A stretch of 64,000 nucleotides of DNA. It comes from Methylobacterium iners. Lineage in GTDB: Bacteria; Pseudomonadota; Alphaproteobacteria; Rhizobiales; Beijerinckiaceae. The stretch lies in the NCBI RefSeq assembly GCF_022179305.1, contig NZ_BPQP01000089.1, forward strand, positions 62,001 through 126,000, given 5' to 3'. Both the position numbers and the translations under genes were made by a program. Positions 23,980 through 31,039 of this stretch are shown piece by piece. The notes under the pieces were generated by a model. That model was not told the DNA's origin. It ran no database searches and saw only the letters and a program-made list of their open reading frames with translations. Position 1 is the first letter of the stretch, and every line of letters starts with the position of its first letter.

Positions 23980-24305
23980 GGGTTAGGCCCGTGGTCGCGG
24001 CGGCCGAGAACCGCCAGGATGGTCGCCGACGTGTTCCGGATGGTGTGCTCCACCGTGTCGAGGCGCCGGTTGATGCGGTCCTCGACCCTCTCCAGATCGT
24101 CCTTCTTGACGCACACGCTCTCCACGTGGAGCCGTAGGTCGGCGATGGCCGTGCCGTAGGCGTCGACGCGGGTGGCGAGCCCCTTGGTGCGCTCGTCGTT
24201 GTCGCCGGTCCGGATGCGGAGGGTGACGTAGCCGGCGATCAGGCCGATGACCGCGATGGCGAGGGGGATGACCTGGCCGAGGTTGAAGTCCCACGAGAAG
24301 GTCAT
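23976..24305 (-). CDS. Small membrane protein with coiled coil, lysis operon
   Basis: 109 residues. A single N-terminal membrane segment (LGQVIPLAIAVIGLIAGYVT) is followed by a long amphipathic helix (ERVEDRINRRLDTVEHTIRN). This topology resembles small phage coiled-coil membrane proteins found beside endolysins (haemolysin XhlA-like), but no conserved motif proves it. Overlaps both neighbours by 4 bp. Confidence 0.6.
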   Translation of the reverse strand: MTFSWDFNLGQVIPLAIAVIGLIAGYVTLRIRTGDNDERTKGLATRVDAYGTAIADLRLHVESVCVKKDDLERVEDRINRRLDTVEHTIRNTSATILAVLGRRDHGPNP

Positions 24306-24571
24306 GGCGTCGCTCCGATGGCGCGTCCGACCGTGCCGAGCTTGCGCCGGCAATCGGCGCCGGCCTCCACCAGGTCGAGGACGTAGGGGGCGATGGCACG
24401 CTGCCGGGCGCCAGGGGGAAGCGGCGCCGGCTCCGGGCGGCACCGCACGAGGTCGGGGGATACGGCCGGGCGCTCGACGACGACGCGGTCGACGTGCCGG
24501 ACGGTCTCGCACCCGCACAGCATCATCGCGACGCCGAGCAGCACCAGGCTCCAGGCGAGGATGCGGCTCAT
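24302..24571 (-). CDS. Rz1-like outer-membrane spanin lipoprotein (putative)
   Basis: 89 residues. The N-terminus WSLVLLGVAMMLCGC is a lipoprotein signal; the following chain has a Pro-rich stretch (PEPAPLPPGARQ) as in Rz1 o-spanins. It lies directly downstream of, and overlaps, the inner-membrane spanin-like gene. The pair would fuse inner and outer membranes in the last step of lysis. Confidence 0.65.
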   Translation of the reverse strand: MSRILAWSLVLLGVAMMLCGCETVRHVDRVVVERPAVSPDLVRCRPEPAPLPPGARQRAIAPYVLDLVEAGADCRRKLGTVGRAIGATP

Positions 24572-25032
24572 CGCGCCTTCCCCTTCGGCTTGCGCAGGGC
24601 ATCCATCGCGGCCTTGAGCGATCCCGGCAGGTCGGCGTCCTCGGACACGCGCTCGCCCTTGAGGGCACGGTGGACGGGGTCGTCGACGAGGGGCTCGGGC
24701 GGGTCGGCGCAGGACTGCGCGGCGAGGGCGGCCGCCTCGCGGGCCAGGGCGACGCGGTCCCCGTCGAACCGGGCGATCTCGGCGTCCTTGGCGAAGGACT
24801 CGGCCTGTCGGCGCAGGTCCTCGCCCAGCCGCTTGGCCGCGTCTGCGTTGGCCTGGGCGGCGTCGGCGAGGGCGGCGGCCGCCGCCTTGGCGGCGGCGGT
24901 GCGAGCCTCGGCCGCCTCGACCTTGGGCCGCTCGTAGGCGACCCCCGCTGCGAACGCCCCGGCGAGCACCGCCAGGATGATGGCGGCGCCGGCGAGGTAG
25001 CGACCGGCCGGGCCGAGGAGGAGCGCGAACAC
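24568..25032 (-). CDS. Rz-like inner-membrane spanin (putative)
   Basis: 154 residues. An N-terminal membrane segment (YLAGAAIILAVLAGAFAAGV) is followed by a long Ala-rich periplasmic coiled coil (AEARTAAAKAAAAALADAAQ) and a charged tail, the classic i-spanin layout. The GTG at 25032 has AAGGGGAT in front. Gene order endolysin, this gene, lipoprotein is the usual lysis-cassette order. Confidence 0.72.
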   Translation of the reverse strand: MFALLLGPAGRYLAGAAIILAVLAGAFAAGVAYERPKVEAAEARTAAAKAAAAALADAAQANADAAKRLGEDLRRQAESFAKDAEIARFDGDRVALAREAAALAAQSCADPPEPLVDDPVHRALKGERVSEDADLPGSLKAAMDALRKPKGKAR

Positions 25033-25034
25033 CG

Positions 25035-25577
25035 TCAGATCCCCTTGAGGCAGAGCTCGCGCTCGGCCTGGCGACGGCGGACGAGGCCGGGGAAGACGAC
25101 CCCGGCGGCGCGGTTGAACTTGAGGAGGGCGTCGCAGGCGGCGCGGGTCTCGCCGGCGTTGTGCAGGCGGACGACCGAGCTCCGGCAGAAGCCGGCGGTG
25201 CCGATGTTGTAGCTGAGGGAGACGTAGGCGGCGTAGGCGCCGTCGGTCATCGGGGCCTTGACGCACCCCTCGACCGCGAGGGCGTACTTCTCCAGCGACG
25301 CGGCGAGCATCGCCTTGCACTCGGCTACCGTGTAGCGGTCGCCCGCCTTCACGCCGTCGGTCTCGCCGTAGCAGACCGTCCACGGCTTCCCGCGGGTGGC
25401 GGGGTCCGGGTAGGCGGTGGTCCGGAGGCCCTCGAAGGCGCCGACTACCGAGATGCAGGCCGCCCCGAGCGTGGCGTTCCGCTTCATGCGGGAACCGGCC
25501 TTGGGCGTCGGCGCCCGGGCCGGGGCGGCGGGCGCCGGAAATGCGGCGGGGGTCGGACGGCGGAGCCAGGACCACAT
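25035..25577 (-). CDS. R21-like GH24 endolysin (lysozyme)
   Basis: 180 residues. Cleaves peptidoglycan glycan strands at lysis. The catalytic triad is visible as FEGLRTTAYPDPATRGKPWT (Glu, Asp and Thr in order), followed by VCYGETDGVK, AYAAYVSLSYNIG and a C-terminal RRRQAERELCLKG, as in phage R21/P21 lysozymes. A weakly hydrophobic segment before the active site (NATLGAACISVVGAF) suggests signal-anchor-release export. The N-terminal 30 residues are Pro/Ala-rich. The start overlaps the holin stop (TGATG). Confidence 0.93.
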   Translation of the reverse strand: MWSWLRRPTPAAFPAPAAPARAPTPKAGSRMKRNATLGAACISVVGAFEGLRTTAYPDPATRGKPWTVCYGETDGVKAGDRYTVAECKAMLAASLEKYALAVEGCVKAPMTDGAYAAYVSLSYNIGTAGFCRSSVVRLHNAGETRAACDALLKFNRAAGVVFPGLVRRRQAERELCLKGI

Positions 25578-25801
25578 CAGCGGGGGTCCCCCGAGATGGG
25601 CGCCTGCGCGACGAGGCGGGCGAGGCCGCTGGCCGCGGTGACCGCGAACGCGACGACGGCGAAGGTGCCGGGCGGGATCGGCGGGTTGCTGGACAGCACA
25701 GAGACCGCGACCTCGGCCCCGGAGAGCACTGTGGCGATGACGCTGAGGCGGAGGGACCAGGCGTGGGCCAGCACGCTCCTCCAGTTGTCGACCAGTCTCA
25801 C
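25577..25801 (-). CDS. Holin-like membrane protein
   Basis: 74 residues from GTG 25801 (VRLVDNWRSVLAHAWSLRLS onward). Two membrane segments (LSVIATVLSGAEVAVSVL and TFAVVAFAVTAASGLARLVA) lie directly upstream of the endolysin, as expected for a holin that permits or times endolysin action. The open frame continues upstream to 25861, but that part would run from inside the dispersed leader element, so the shorter form is preferred. Confidence 0.72.
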   Translation of the reverse strand: MRLVDNWRSVLAHAWSLRLSVIATVLSGAEVAVSVLSSNPPIPPGTFAVVAFAVTAASGLARLVAQAPISGDPR

Positions 25802-25863
25802 GGGGCAGCCCTCGGGCAAGGCCGCCGATGCGGCCGGGATGCCCTGAGCCTCCCACCGCACCC

Positions 25864-25882
25864 GTCACGCGTTCCAGGCCAC
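25864..25882 (-). promoter_or_regulatory. Dispersed dyad element upstream of the lysis operon
   Basis: Reads GTGGCCTGGAACGCGTGAC on the minus strand, in the orientation of the lysis genes and 63 bp before the holin start. A GGCCGC/GCGGCC hairpin and a GCCC-GA-GGGC hairpin over the ribosome site lie between. Probably part of the lysis operon's control region. Confidence 0.55.
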
Positions 25883-25887
25883 GGAGG

Positions 25888-26235
25888 TCAGTCCCGGGTG
25901 ACGACGGTGACCACCCGGTGGCCCTGCAGCACCAGGCCTACGCGACCGACGACGACGCCCTTGGCGCCCCAACGAGGGCCGGGATAGCCATAGAAGGCGA
26001 GCCACCGGCGCACGCCCTCGACGTCGACCTTGAGGCCGCGCATGGCGTCGAGGGCCTCGCGGTCGGTCAGGCCCTCAAGCAGCTCGTCGAGGTGCAGCAC
26101 CCGCTCGGCGAACCGCCGGACGGCGTGGCGGGTGACCGTGGCCCGGTAGCCCCCGGACCGGTCGTAGACGACGCACGGCGGGGGCGGCGACGGGTCGAGG
26201 GTCGGGGCGGCGTCAAGGGCGAGGGCAGCGGACAC
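25888..26235 (-). CDS. Hypothetical protein
   Basis: 115 residues (MSAALALDAAPTLDPSPPPP onward). After a Pro-rich start the core VTRHAVRRFAERVLHLDELL and the C-terminal beta strands (WGAKGVVVGRVGLVLQGHRV) look like a compact domain similar in style to small RelE/BrnT-type proteins, but I cannot confirm this. The GTG at 26235 follows GGAGG. It is the last gene before the lysis promoter region. Confidence 0.6.
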   Translation of the reverse strand: MSAALALDAAPTLDPSPPPPCVVYDRSGGYRATVTRHAVRRFAERVLHLDELLEGLTDREALDAMRGLKVDVEGVRRWLAFYGYPGPRWGAKGVVVGRVGLVLQGHRVVTVVTRD

Positions 26236-26662
26236 GGGGACCTCCGGGGCGATGGAGGAGAGCGTGCGCGCGTCGCGGCGGGATGGGCAGGGGGAGGCGG
26301 TCGGGTCGTGCCCCTCGCGGTCCCGGCGGCATGTCCCAGCGGCAGTGCCTGCCTAGGCGGGTCAAGGACATGCTATAGTCCGGTATGAACCGAGAGGGGG
26401 CGATCCTTCCGGACCCCGTCAAGCCTTCCGCTACCGGCTTCCGAAAAACGAATCGATGGGCGGTCGGAACACGACCCTCGCGTTCCGTACGGGACTATAG
26501 CATGTCCCTTGACCCCCTCTCTCCGAGAGGAAGGACCCGTCATCCCGTCCTTCGACGCAGCCGCCCTTGCGGTAGGCTTGGCCGCCAAGCATCATCCCCT
26601 CATCGAATTCGGCGTCGTGCGGGTAGAGGTGCCTCGCGGGACGCCCCATCAGGGGAACCGGC
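26236..26662. promoter_or_regulatory. Divergent regulatory region before the replication gene
   Basis: About 430 bp with no convincing gene. GGACATGCTATAGTCC with five to seven shared flanking bases occurs at 26359-26381 and, inverted, at 26492-26515. Each copy has an internal GGAC/GTCC dyad and holds TGCTATAGT, which resembles an extended -10 box. Likely promoter/operator sites controlling the leftward gene at 26235 and the rightward replication gene. Confidence 0.55.
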
Positions 26663-28645
26663 GTGAACCCGTCAGCCATCGTAGACGAGCCCCACGGGGC
26701 GTCCCTGGCCGTGCCAGGCCCATCCGACGCCGACCTGGAGCCGCGGTTCCGACTAGGGCGCAAGGACAACCGGCACCTCGTATGGGCCGACTTCATCGCC
26801 CTGTTCCACCCGGAGGACAGCCGCTCCGTCGCCGTCTTCGCCTACTCCGTGGAGGTCAAGACGGACGAGTACCGGACCCGCAACGCCGGTGCCAAGGGCT
26901 CCGAGATCCGCGACGTCGTCCGGAGGCACCGCCCGCGGTTCGTTACCATCAACTCCTTCCGGGAGGGGAGGCCCCTCAAGGACGGGTCCGACTACCGCAC
27001 CCGGCCCTGCAAGGCGCAGTCGAACCTGGCGAGCCTCAACGCGCTATGGGTGGACATCGACTTCTACAAGAAGGGCTGCGCCTACAGGAACCGTACCCAA
27101 GCGGAGATGGTCGAGGCCGTGCTCGGACGCTGCAAGGAGGAGGGCATCCCCGCCCCGAGCCTCATCATGTCGTCGGGCAAGGGGCTCCTCGCATTGTGGC
27201 TCCACGAGCGCCTGCCCGCCCTTGGGAAGCGCGGCTGCCTGTCCGTCTGGAAGGCCTGCCAGCAGCACCTCAACGAACTCTTCGTCGACATGGGCCGGGA
27301 CATCAAGGCCATGTCCGCCACGATGAATTTCAGGGTCCCGGGGACGACGAACAACCAACGCCCCGTCGAGGTGATCTGGCCCCGCTACGTGGACCAGGTC
27401 CATCGCCACGAGTTCAGCCTTCTCCGGACCGAGATCCTGCCCTACACGGCCGAGGAGGTCCGCGCCCATCGCGAGGCGCAGGCGGCCAAGCGGGCGGCCA
27501 GGGCGGCCAAGCGGGCCGAGCGCGAGGCTACAGGGCAGCCATCGGCACCCCGGGTCAAGCTCACCCGCGAGACGTTCCAGCGTGCCGTCATGGCCGACCT
27601 TGAGAAGCTTTTCGACGCCAGGTTCCAGGGACGGCCCGTCGAGAAGGGGCAGCGCGACCTCTGGCTCTACGACCTGACCGTCGCCGCCTCGTGGCTCCTA
27701 CCCCCGGACGCCCTTCGCGACGAGGTCAAGCGCCTGGCCCCCCTTTGCGGCCTCACGCAGCGCCGAGCCTTGACGCTCATGGGCGCCGTCCTCAGGAAGG
27801 CCAAGGCCGCGGCCGACGGGAAGACGGTGACCTACATGGGCCGCCCCGTCGTCCCCCTCTACCGCACGAACCCCGCGCTGATGGCGAAGGCCCACGGCGT
27901 GACCGTCGAGGAGGCCACGGAGCTCGACCTTCGCCTCCTCGTCCCGCCGGCCCTCAAGGTCGCCCGCGAGGCCAAGCGCGCCGAGAGGAACCGGCGGCTG
28001 GCGGGGGCCAAGGACCGCCGCGTCACACAGGCAGCGAGGCTGGAGTTCGGGCGCTACGCCCTGGAGCGGCGCGAGGCCGGCGTCATCGTCGACGAGCTCG
28101 TCTTCGAGGCGCGTGCCCGGTTCGACGGCATGGGCTCCAAGACCTGGGTCGAGAAGGCCATGCGTGAGGCCCGCGCCGTGAACGCCATCGGCAGGCCGCA
28201 GGGCAAGGCTAAGGTCGGCAGACCCCGGAAGCAGCCTGCCCAGACCGGAAATAACCCTCGCGGTTCGTACGGGTCTATCTCCGCATCGACCGGCCTTGAT
28301 CGGGAGGCCGCGCAAGTTGTGGCCGGGGGCCGCGCGGGCTACAATGGCCCCGTTCACGCCGTGCACCTCACGTCTACGAACAAGACGCCCGCTGCGGTCC
28401 TAGACCCGGCGGGCGTTGACGCGTCAGGGGACATCATCCTTGACGAACGCCGCTACCGCCGTGAGGGCCCTGGCTGGATACGGTACCACGAGCCGTCCGA
28501 GGACTGGGAGGTCGTAGAGGTCGGGCTCGTGGAGTACGAGATCCATCGTGCGTCGGGCTGGCAGAGCGAGATGACGCCCGCGGCTCGCGAATGGGAAGAG
28601 CACCTCCAGGACTTCCTTCTGCCATACCAGCCCGTCCCAGCGTAG
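26663..28645 (+). CDS. Replication protein with primase-polymerase (AEP)-like domain
   Basis: 660 residues. The N-terminal 270 residues resemble plasmid and phage primase-polymerases: NALWVDIDF (metal-binding acidic pair near residue 130), PSLIMSSGKGLLALWL, and MGRDIKAMSATMNFRVPGT, which echoes the post-catalytic His/Arg segment. The middle is basic and helical, and the C-terminus carries a possible winged-helix (GSKTWVEKAMREARAVNAIG). Probably initiates phage DNA synthesis. The GTG at 26663 follows AGGGGA. No separate helicase is seen, so the phage probably uses the host's or a domain here that I do not recognise. Confidence 0.75.
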   Translation: MNPSAIVDEPHGASLAVPGPSDADLEPRFRLGRKDNRHLVWADFIALFHPEDSRSVAVFAYSVEVKTDEYRTRNAGAKGSEIRDVVRRHRPRFVTINSFREGRPLKDGSDYRTRPCKAQSNLASLNALWVDIDFYKKGCAYRNRTQAEMVEAVLGRCKEEGIPAPSLIMSSGKGLLALWLHERLPALGKRGCLSVWKACQQHLNELFVDMGRDIKAMSATMNFRVPGTTNNQRPVEVIWPRYVDQVHRHEFSLLRTEILPYTAEEVRAHREAQAAKRAARAAKRAEREATGQPSAPRVKLTRETFQRAVMADLEKLFDARFQGRPVEKGQRDLWLYDLTVAASWLLPPDALRDEVKRLAPLCGLTQRRALTLMGAVLRKAKAAADGKTVTYMGRPVVPLYRTNPALMAKAHGVTVEEATELDLRLLVPPALKVAREAKRAERNRRLAGAKDRRVTQAARLEFGRYALERREAGVIVDELVFEARARFDGMGSKTWVEKAMREARAVNAIGRPQGKAKVGRPRKQPAQTGNNPRGSYGSISASTGLDREAAQVVAGGRAGYNGPVHAVHLTSTNKTPAAVLDPAGVDASGDIILDERRYRREGPGWIRYHEPSEDWEVVEVGLVEYEIHRASGWQSEMTPAAREWEEHLQDFLLPYQPVPA

Positions 28646-28660
28646 CCTGGAACCCGCCAC
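28642..28660 (+). promoter_or_regulatory. Dispersed dyad element before gene at 28685
   Basis: GTAGCCTGGAACCCGCCAC, 15 of 19 bases as in the best copy. It starts at the stop region of the replication gene and ends 25 bp before the next ATG. A GCCCG/CGGGC hairpin with an inner GGA/TCC pair fills the gap up to the start codon. Confidence 0.5.
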
Positions 28661-28684
28661 GCCCGAGGATGCATCGTCCCGGGC

Positions 28685-29473
28685 ATGGCCGGCATCGACT
28701 TCACCTCCGACATCTTCGACCAGGTCGCGGCCTGGCAGGACGCCTTCATCAGCGAGTCCTCGCTCGACCGCTACCGCCGGGCCTGCGCGTGGACGGCGTC
28801 CGAGGTCGCCAAGGCCGCCAGCAAGGGTGCGACCTCGGCCATCGACGAGGCCTTCGAAAACCCCACGCCGTGGATGCGGCGCGCCTTCGGCTACACGCGC
28901 GCCCTGAACCGGCGCGGCGACGCGGTCGAGGCGAGCCTCTACACTCGGTCAGACCAGTCCATCGTCATGAAGTACGCGATGGGCGACAACCCCAACGTCC
29001 GCCGCCCGGGCGACGTCGGCCTGGCGTCGGGCAAGATCTACGTGCCGCACTGGAAGAACCTGCAGGCGACGCAGGGCATCAGCCGGAACCGGTACGGCAA
29101 CCTGCCCGGCGGGGTCGCCGCCAGGCTCGCCCGCGAGGCCTCCGGCACCGTCGCCAAGCGCCGCGTCGCGGGCCGGTGGGGCGTCTACCGGGGCGAGATC
29201 GAGGTCGGGGGCAGCCGCCTCATGGGCTTCATCGCGCGCCCCGGCCGCGACCGCGCCCCCGTCGGCAAGAACGGGCGGAGCATCCTCGTGAACCTCGGCA
29301 GGCCCCGGGCCCTCCTCGTCGCGATCCAGCAGGCCAGCTACCAGCCCGTCATGCAGGAGCCCTACGACCGCGCCGTCAACGAGGCCCTCGCCCTGATCCC
29401 GTCCCTCATGGAGGACGAGCTCGCCGACGCCATCGGCTACATGGCGACCCGGGCTCGCCGCTCCCAGCGCTAG
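28685..29473 (+). CDS. Hypothetical phage protein, possible minor virion component
   Basis: 262 residues (MAGIDFTSDIFDQVAAWQDA onward), a mixed alpha/beta protein with basic central segments and no signal or membrane segment. Its layout resembles tail-completion proteins of the gpZ or gp10 type, but it lies before the terminase genes rather than with the tail genes. The role is inferred from length and style only. An altered copy of the 16-bp palindrome follows 7 bp after its stop. Confidence 0.6.
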   Translation: MAGIDFTSDIFDQVAAWQDAFISESSLDRYRRACAWTASEVAKAASKGATSAIDEAFENPTPWMRRAFGYTRALNRRGDAVEASLYTRSDQSIVMKYAMGDNPNVRRPGDVGLASGKIYVPHWKNLQATQGISRNRYGNLPGGVAARLAREASGTVAKRRVAGRWGVYRGEIEVGGSRLMGFIARPGRDRAPVGKNGRSILVNLGRPRALLVAIQQASYQPVMQEPYDRAVNEALALIPSLMEDELADAIGYMATRARRSQR

Positions 29474-29479
29474 GCCGGC

Positions 29480-29495
29480 CGCCGCATTTACGGCG
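29480..29495. repeat. Dispersed 16-bp palindrome family (member listed here; nine sites in all)
   Basis: Core CGCCGGAAATCCGGCG. Exact copies at 23042, 30460, 33048 and 51434; CGCCGGAAATGCGGCG at 25533, 33142 and 40987; looser copies at 13241 and here at 29480. They lie in both orientations, inside coding regions and just after stop codons. Two unrelated proteins therefore share the peptide PAGNPAL (gene starts 30419 and 31036). Confidence 0.7.
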
Positions 29496-29640
29496 CCCGT
29501 CGCGCCAGCCCCGAGGCGCGCCAGCGAATACTTGGGCGCGTGTGCGCTTTATTGAAGAATACTTGCGCTCGCCTGTTGCAGATAAAGCTTAGATGTGGCA
29601 CTATACCTTCATCGGCAGCACAGACCCGCAGGAGATCAAG

Positions 29641-29940
29641 ATGAACACCGACAGCACCAAGATCATCGAAGCCGCGACCACCGGGGACTGGGACTTCTTC
29701 GAGGCTCCCTTCGAGTACCAGGCCGGCGGCGAGACCATCGTCATCGACCTCGACTGGGCCGTCGAGACCGCCGCCCGCACCGTCGCCACCGCCGTCCAGC
29801 TTGACGACCGGTACGCTCCCCTCTCCCCCGAGGCCGGCTACGACCTCATCGCCGGCACCGACCGCGTCGCCCGGGACGGGCGTGTCCGGGAGCGGGCCAT
29901 CGGGATGCTGGCCTACGACCGGCAGCACAAGGGATACTGA
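29641..29940 (+). CDS. Small hypothetical protein
   Basis: 99 residues, acidic (MNTDSTKIIEAATTGDWDFF onward). The ATG at 29641 has AGGAG in front; the longer frame from 29593 begins in a relatively AT-rich promoter-like stretch (29500-29600). No recognised domain. It lies just before the putative cos region. Confidence 0.6.
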   Translation: MNTDSTKIIEAATTGDWDFFEAPFEYQAGGETIVIDLDWAVETAARTVATAVQLDDRYAPLSPEAGYDLIAGTDRVARDGRVRERAIGMLAYDRQHKGY

Positions 29941-30025
29941 GCCCACCGGCCCCGGGCGCACCCCGGGGCCACCATCCCAGCCTACCGCAGGGGCGGCCTC
30001 CACCAGGGGGCCGCTCCTTCCCGTT

Positions 30026-30044
30026 GTGGCCTGGAACTGGTGAC
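30026..30044 (+). promoter_or_regulatory. Dispersed dyad element in cos/terminase leader
   Basis: GTGGCCTGGAACTGGTGAC, 18 of 19 bases as at 35155. It precedes the small gene at 30160 and the terminase operon. It may be the control site of the late head genes. Confidence 0.55.
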
Positions 30045-30159
30045 GGGCGCACGCGCACCCTCTCGGGCATCGACCCACCCCAATGGGGGGAGGGGTGCCA
30101 CCGCTGCCCGGAGGCCGGCCATGAAGAAGCTCTGAGAGACCGAAGCCCAGGGAGGCTCG

Positions 30160-30330
30160 ATGACGGTCGTGCATGCCGAGGCGGGCCACCATCCATCCTT
30201 CGAACGCGAGGGCATCAGGCGAGGCCCGCTGCCTAGCTGGCGGGCCGAGGGGATGGGGTCCCCTGGACGCCAGGAGAACCTGCGGGGAGGCATTCGCCCC
30301 CAGGTCCGCGCGACTTGTGAATTTTTTTGA
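30160..30330 (+). CDS. Small ORF upstream of terminase
   Basis: 56 residues (MTVVHAEAGHHPSFEREGIR onward) ending in CEFF. A near-perfect AGGGAGG sits at 30149-30155 with 4 bp before the ATG. The composition is Arg/Gly-rich and no family is recognised. It could be a leader peptide or a real small protein; it overlaps the putative cos region. Confidence 0.4.
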   Translation: MTVVHAEAGHHPSFEREGIRRGPLPSWRAEGMGSPGRQENLRGGIRPQVRATCEFF

Positions 30331-30418
30331 GAGGGCTCCGCATTCCGCATTCGCATCGGGCGAAAGGCCAGACCGGCCAGCGGGATAGGGGTCCGCCGAA
30401 TGCGGAACGCACCCTTCG

Positions 30419-31039
30419 ATGACCGACGCCGCGACGCCCGCCGACCTCGACCAGACCCCCGCCGGAAATCCGGCGCTCGGCCGGCTGTTCTCCCTCGTCG
30501 ACCTCGCCGACCTGACAGGGGTCCACCGGGACACGCTGAGCGCCTGGGTCCAGAAGGGCATGCCCACGGTCCGCGGCGGCCGCCACGGCGTCGCCTACCA
30601 GGTCGACATCCGGGCCTACCTCGCATGGCGCGAGGAGCAGATCCGCACCGACGCGATCAAGAACGCCCCGGTCACCGGCGCCTTTTCCTTCATGGGGATC
30701 ACCGACCCCTACAAGGCCATCATGGCGCGTGACCGCTTCGTCCGGATGGGCGAGAGCGAGAAGGCCCTGGTGCACCGGGCCCCCATGCAGGCCGCGATGC
30801 AGCGCGCCTACGGCATCCTGCGCCAGACCGTCATGGCCATCCCCGACCGCCTCTCCCGGGACATGGTGGGATTCCCCCAAGAGCGCGTCGACGAGTGGCG
30901 CCGCAGCGCCAAGGGCTACTGCTACGAGGCCCTCGCCGAGGCGGCCAACCAGATCCGGGAGGCCGCCGAGTTCGCCGCGGCCGAGGCTGAGTCCGCCGCG
31001 GCCGCGCCGGCGCCCTTGGCATCGGAGGCGGCCGCTTGA
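30419..31039 (+). CDS. Terminase small subunit (Nu1-like)
   Basis: 206 residues. Binds the packaging site and hands DNA to the large subunit. The N-terminal winged HTH is clear: LVDLADLTGVHRDTLSAWVQ then GMPTVRGGRHGVAYQV, the gpNu1 pattern. The C-terminal half is helical and Ala-rich for assembly with GpA. Its stop overlaps the TTG start of the large-subunit gene. The first 20 codons include an exact 16-bp palindrome. Confidence 0.88.
   Translation: MTDAATPADLDQTPAGNPALGRLFSLVDLADLTGVHRDTLSAWVQKGMPTVRGGRHGVAYQVDIRAYLAWREEQIRTDAIKNAPVTGAFSFMGITDPYKAIMARDRFVRMGESEKALVHRAPMQAAMQRAYGILRQTVMAIPDRLSRDMVGFPQERVDEWRRSAKGYCYEALAEAANQIREAAEFAAAEAESAAAAPAPLASEAAA

Larger units (their letters stand above)
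29941..30418. other. Putative cos (packaging) region upstream of terminase
   Basis: This 478-bp stretch holds a dyad element (30026), a small gene (30160-30330), a T7 tract (30322-30328), tandem CCGCATT repeats (30338-30351) and an inverted partner AATGCGG (30399-30405). Phages with Nu1/GpA terminases package from cos, and cosB contains repeated Nu1-binding sites plus a bend near the small-subunit gene, matching the repeats and A/T tract here. The cohesive-end nick site itself is not identified. Confidence 0.45.

Noticed and set aside
26385-26666. 93-codon rightward frame in the control region
   Set aside because: No ribosome site, basic random-like composition, and it runs over the inverted elements; the leftward frames here look no better.
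29600-29625. TGGCAC in the leader at 29605 as a possible sigma54 promoter
   Set aside because: The second half (TTGCA at the right distance) is missing.
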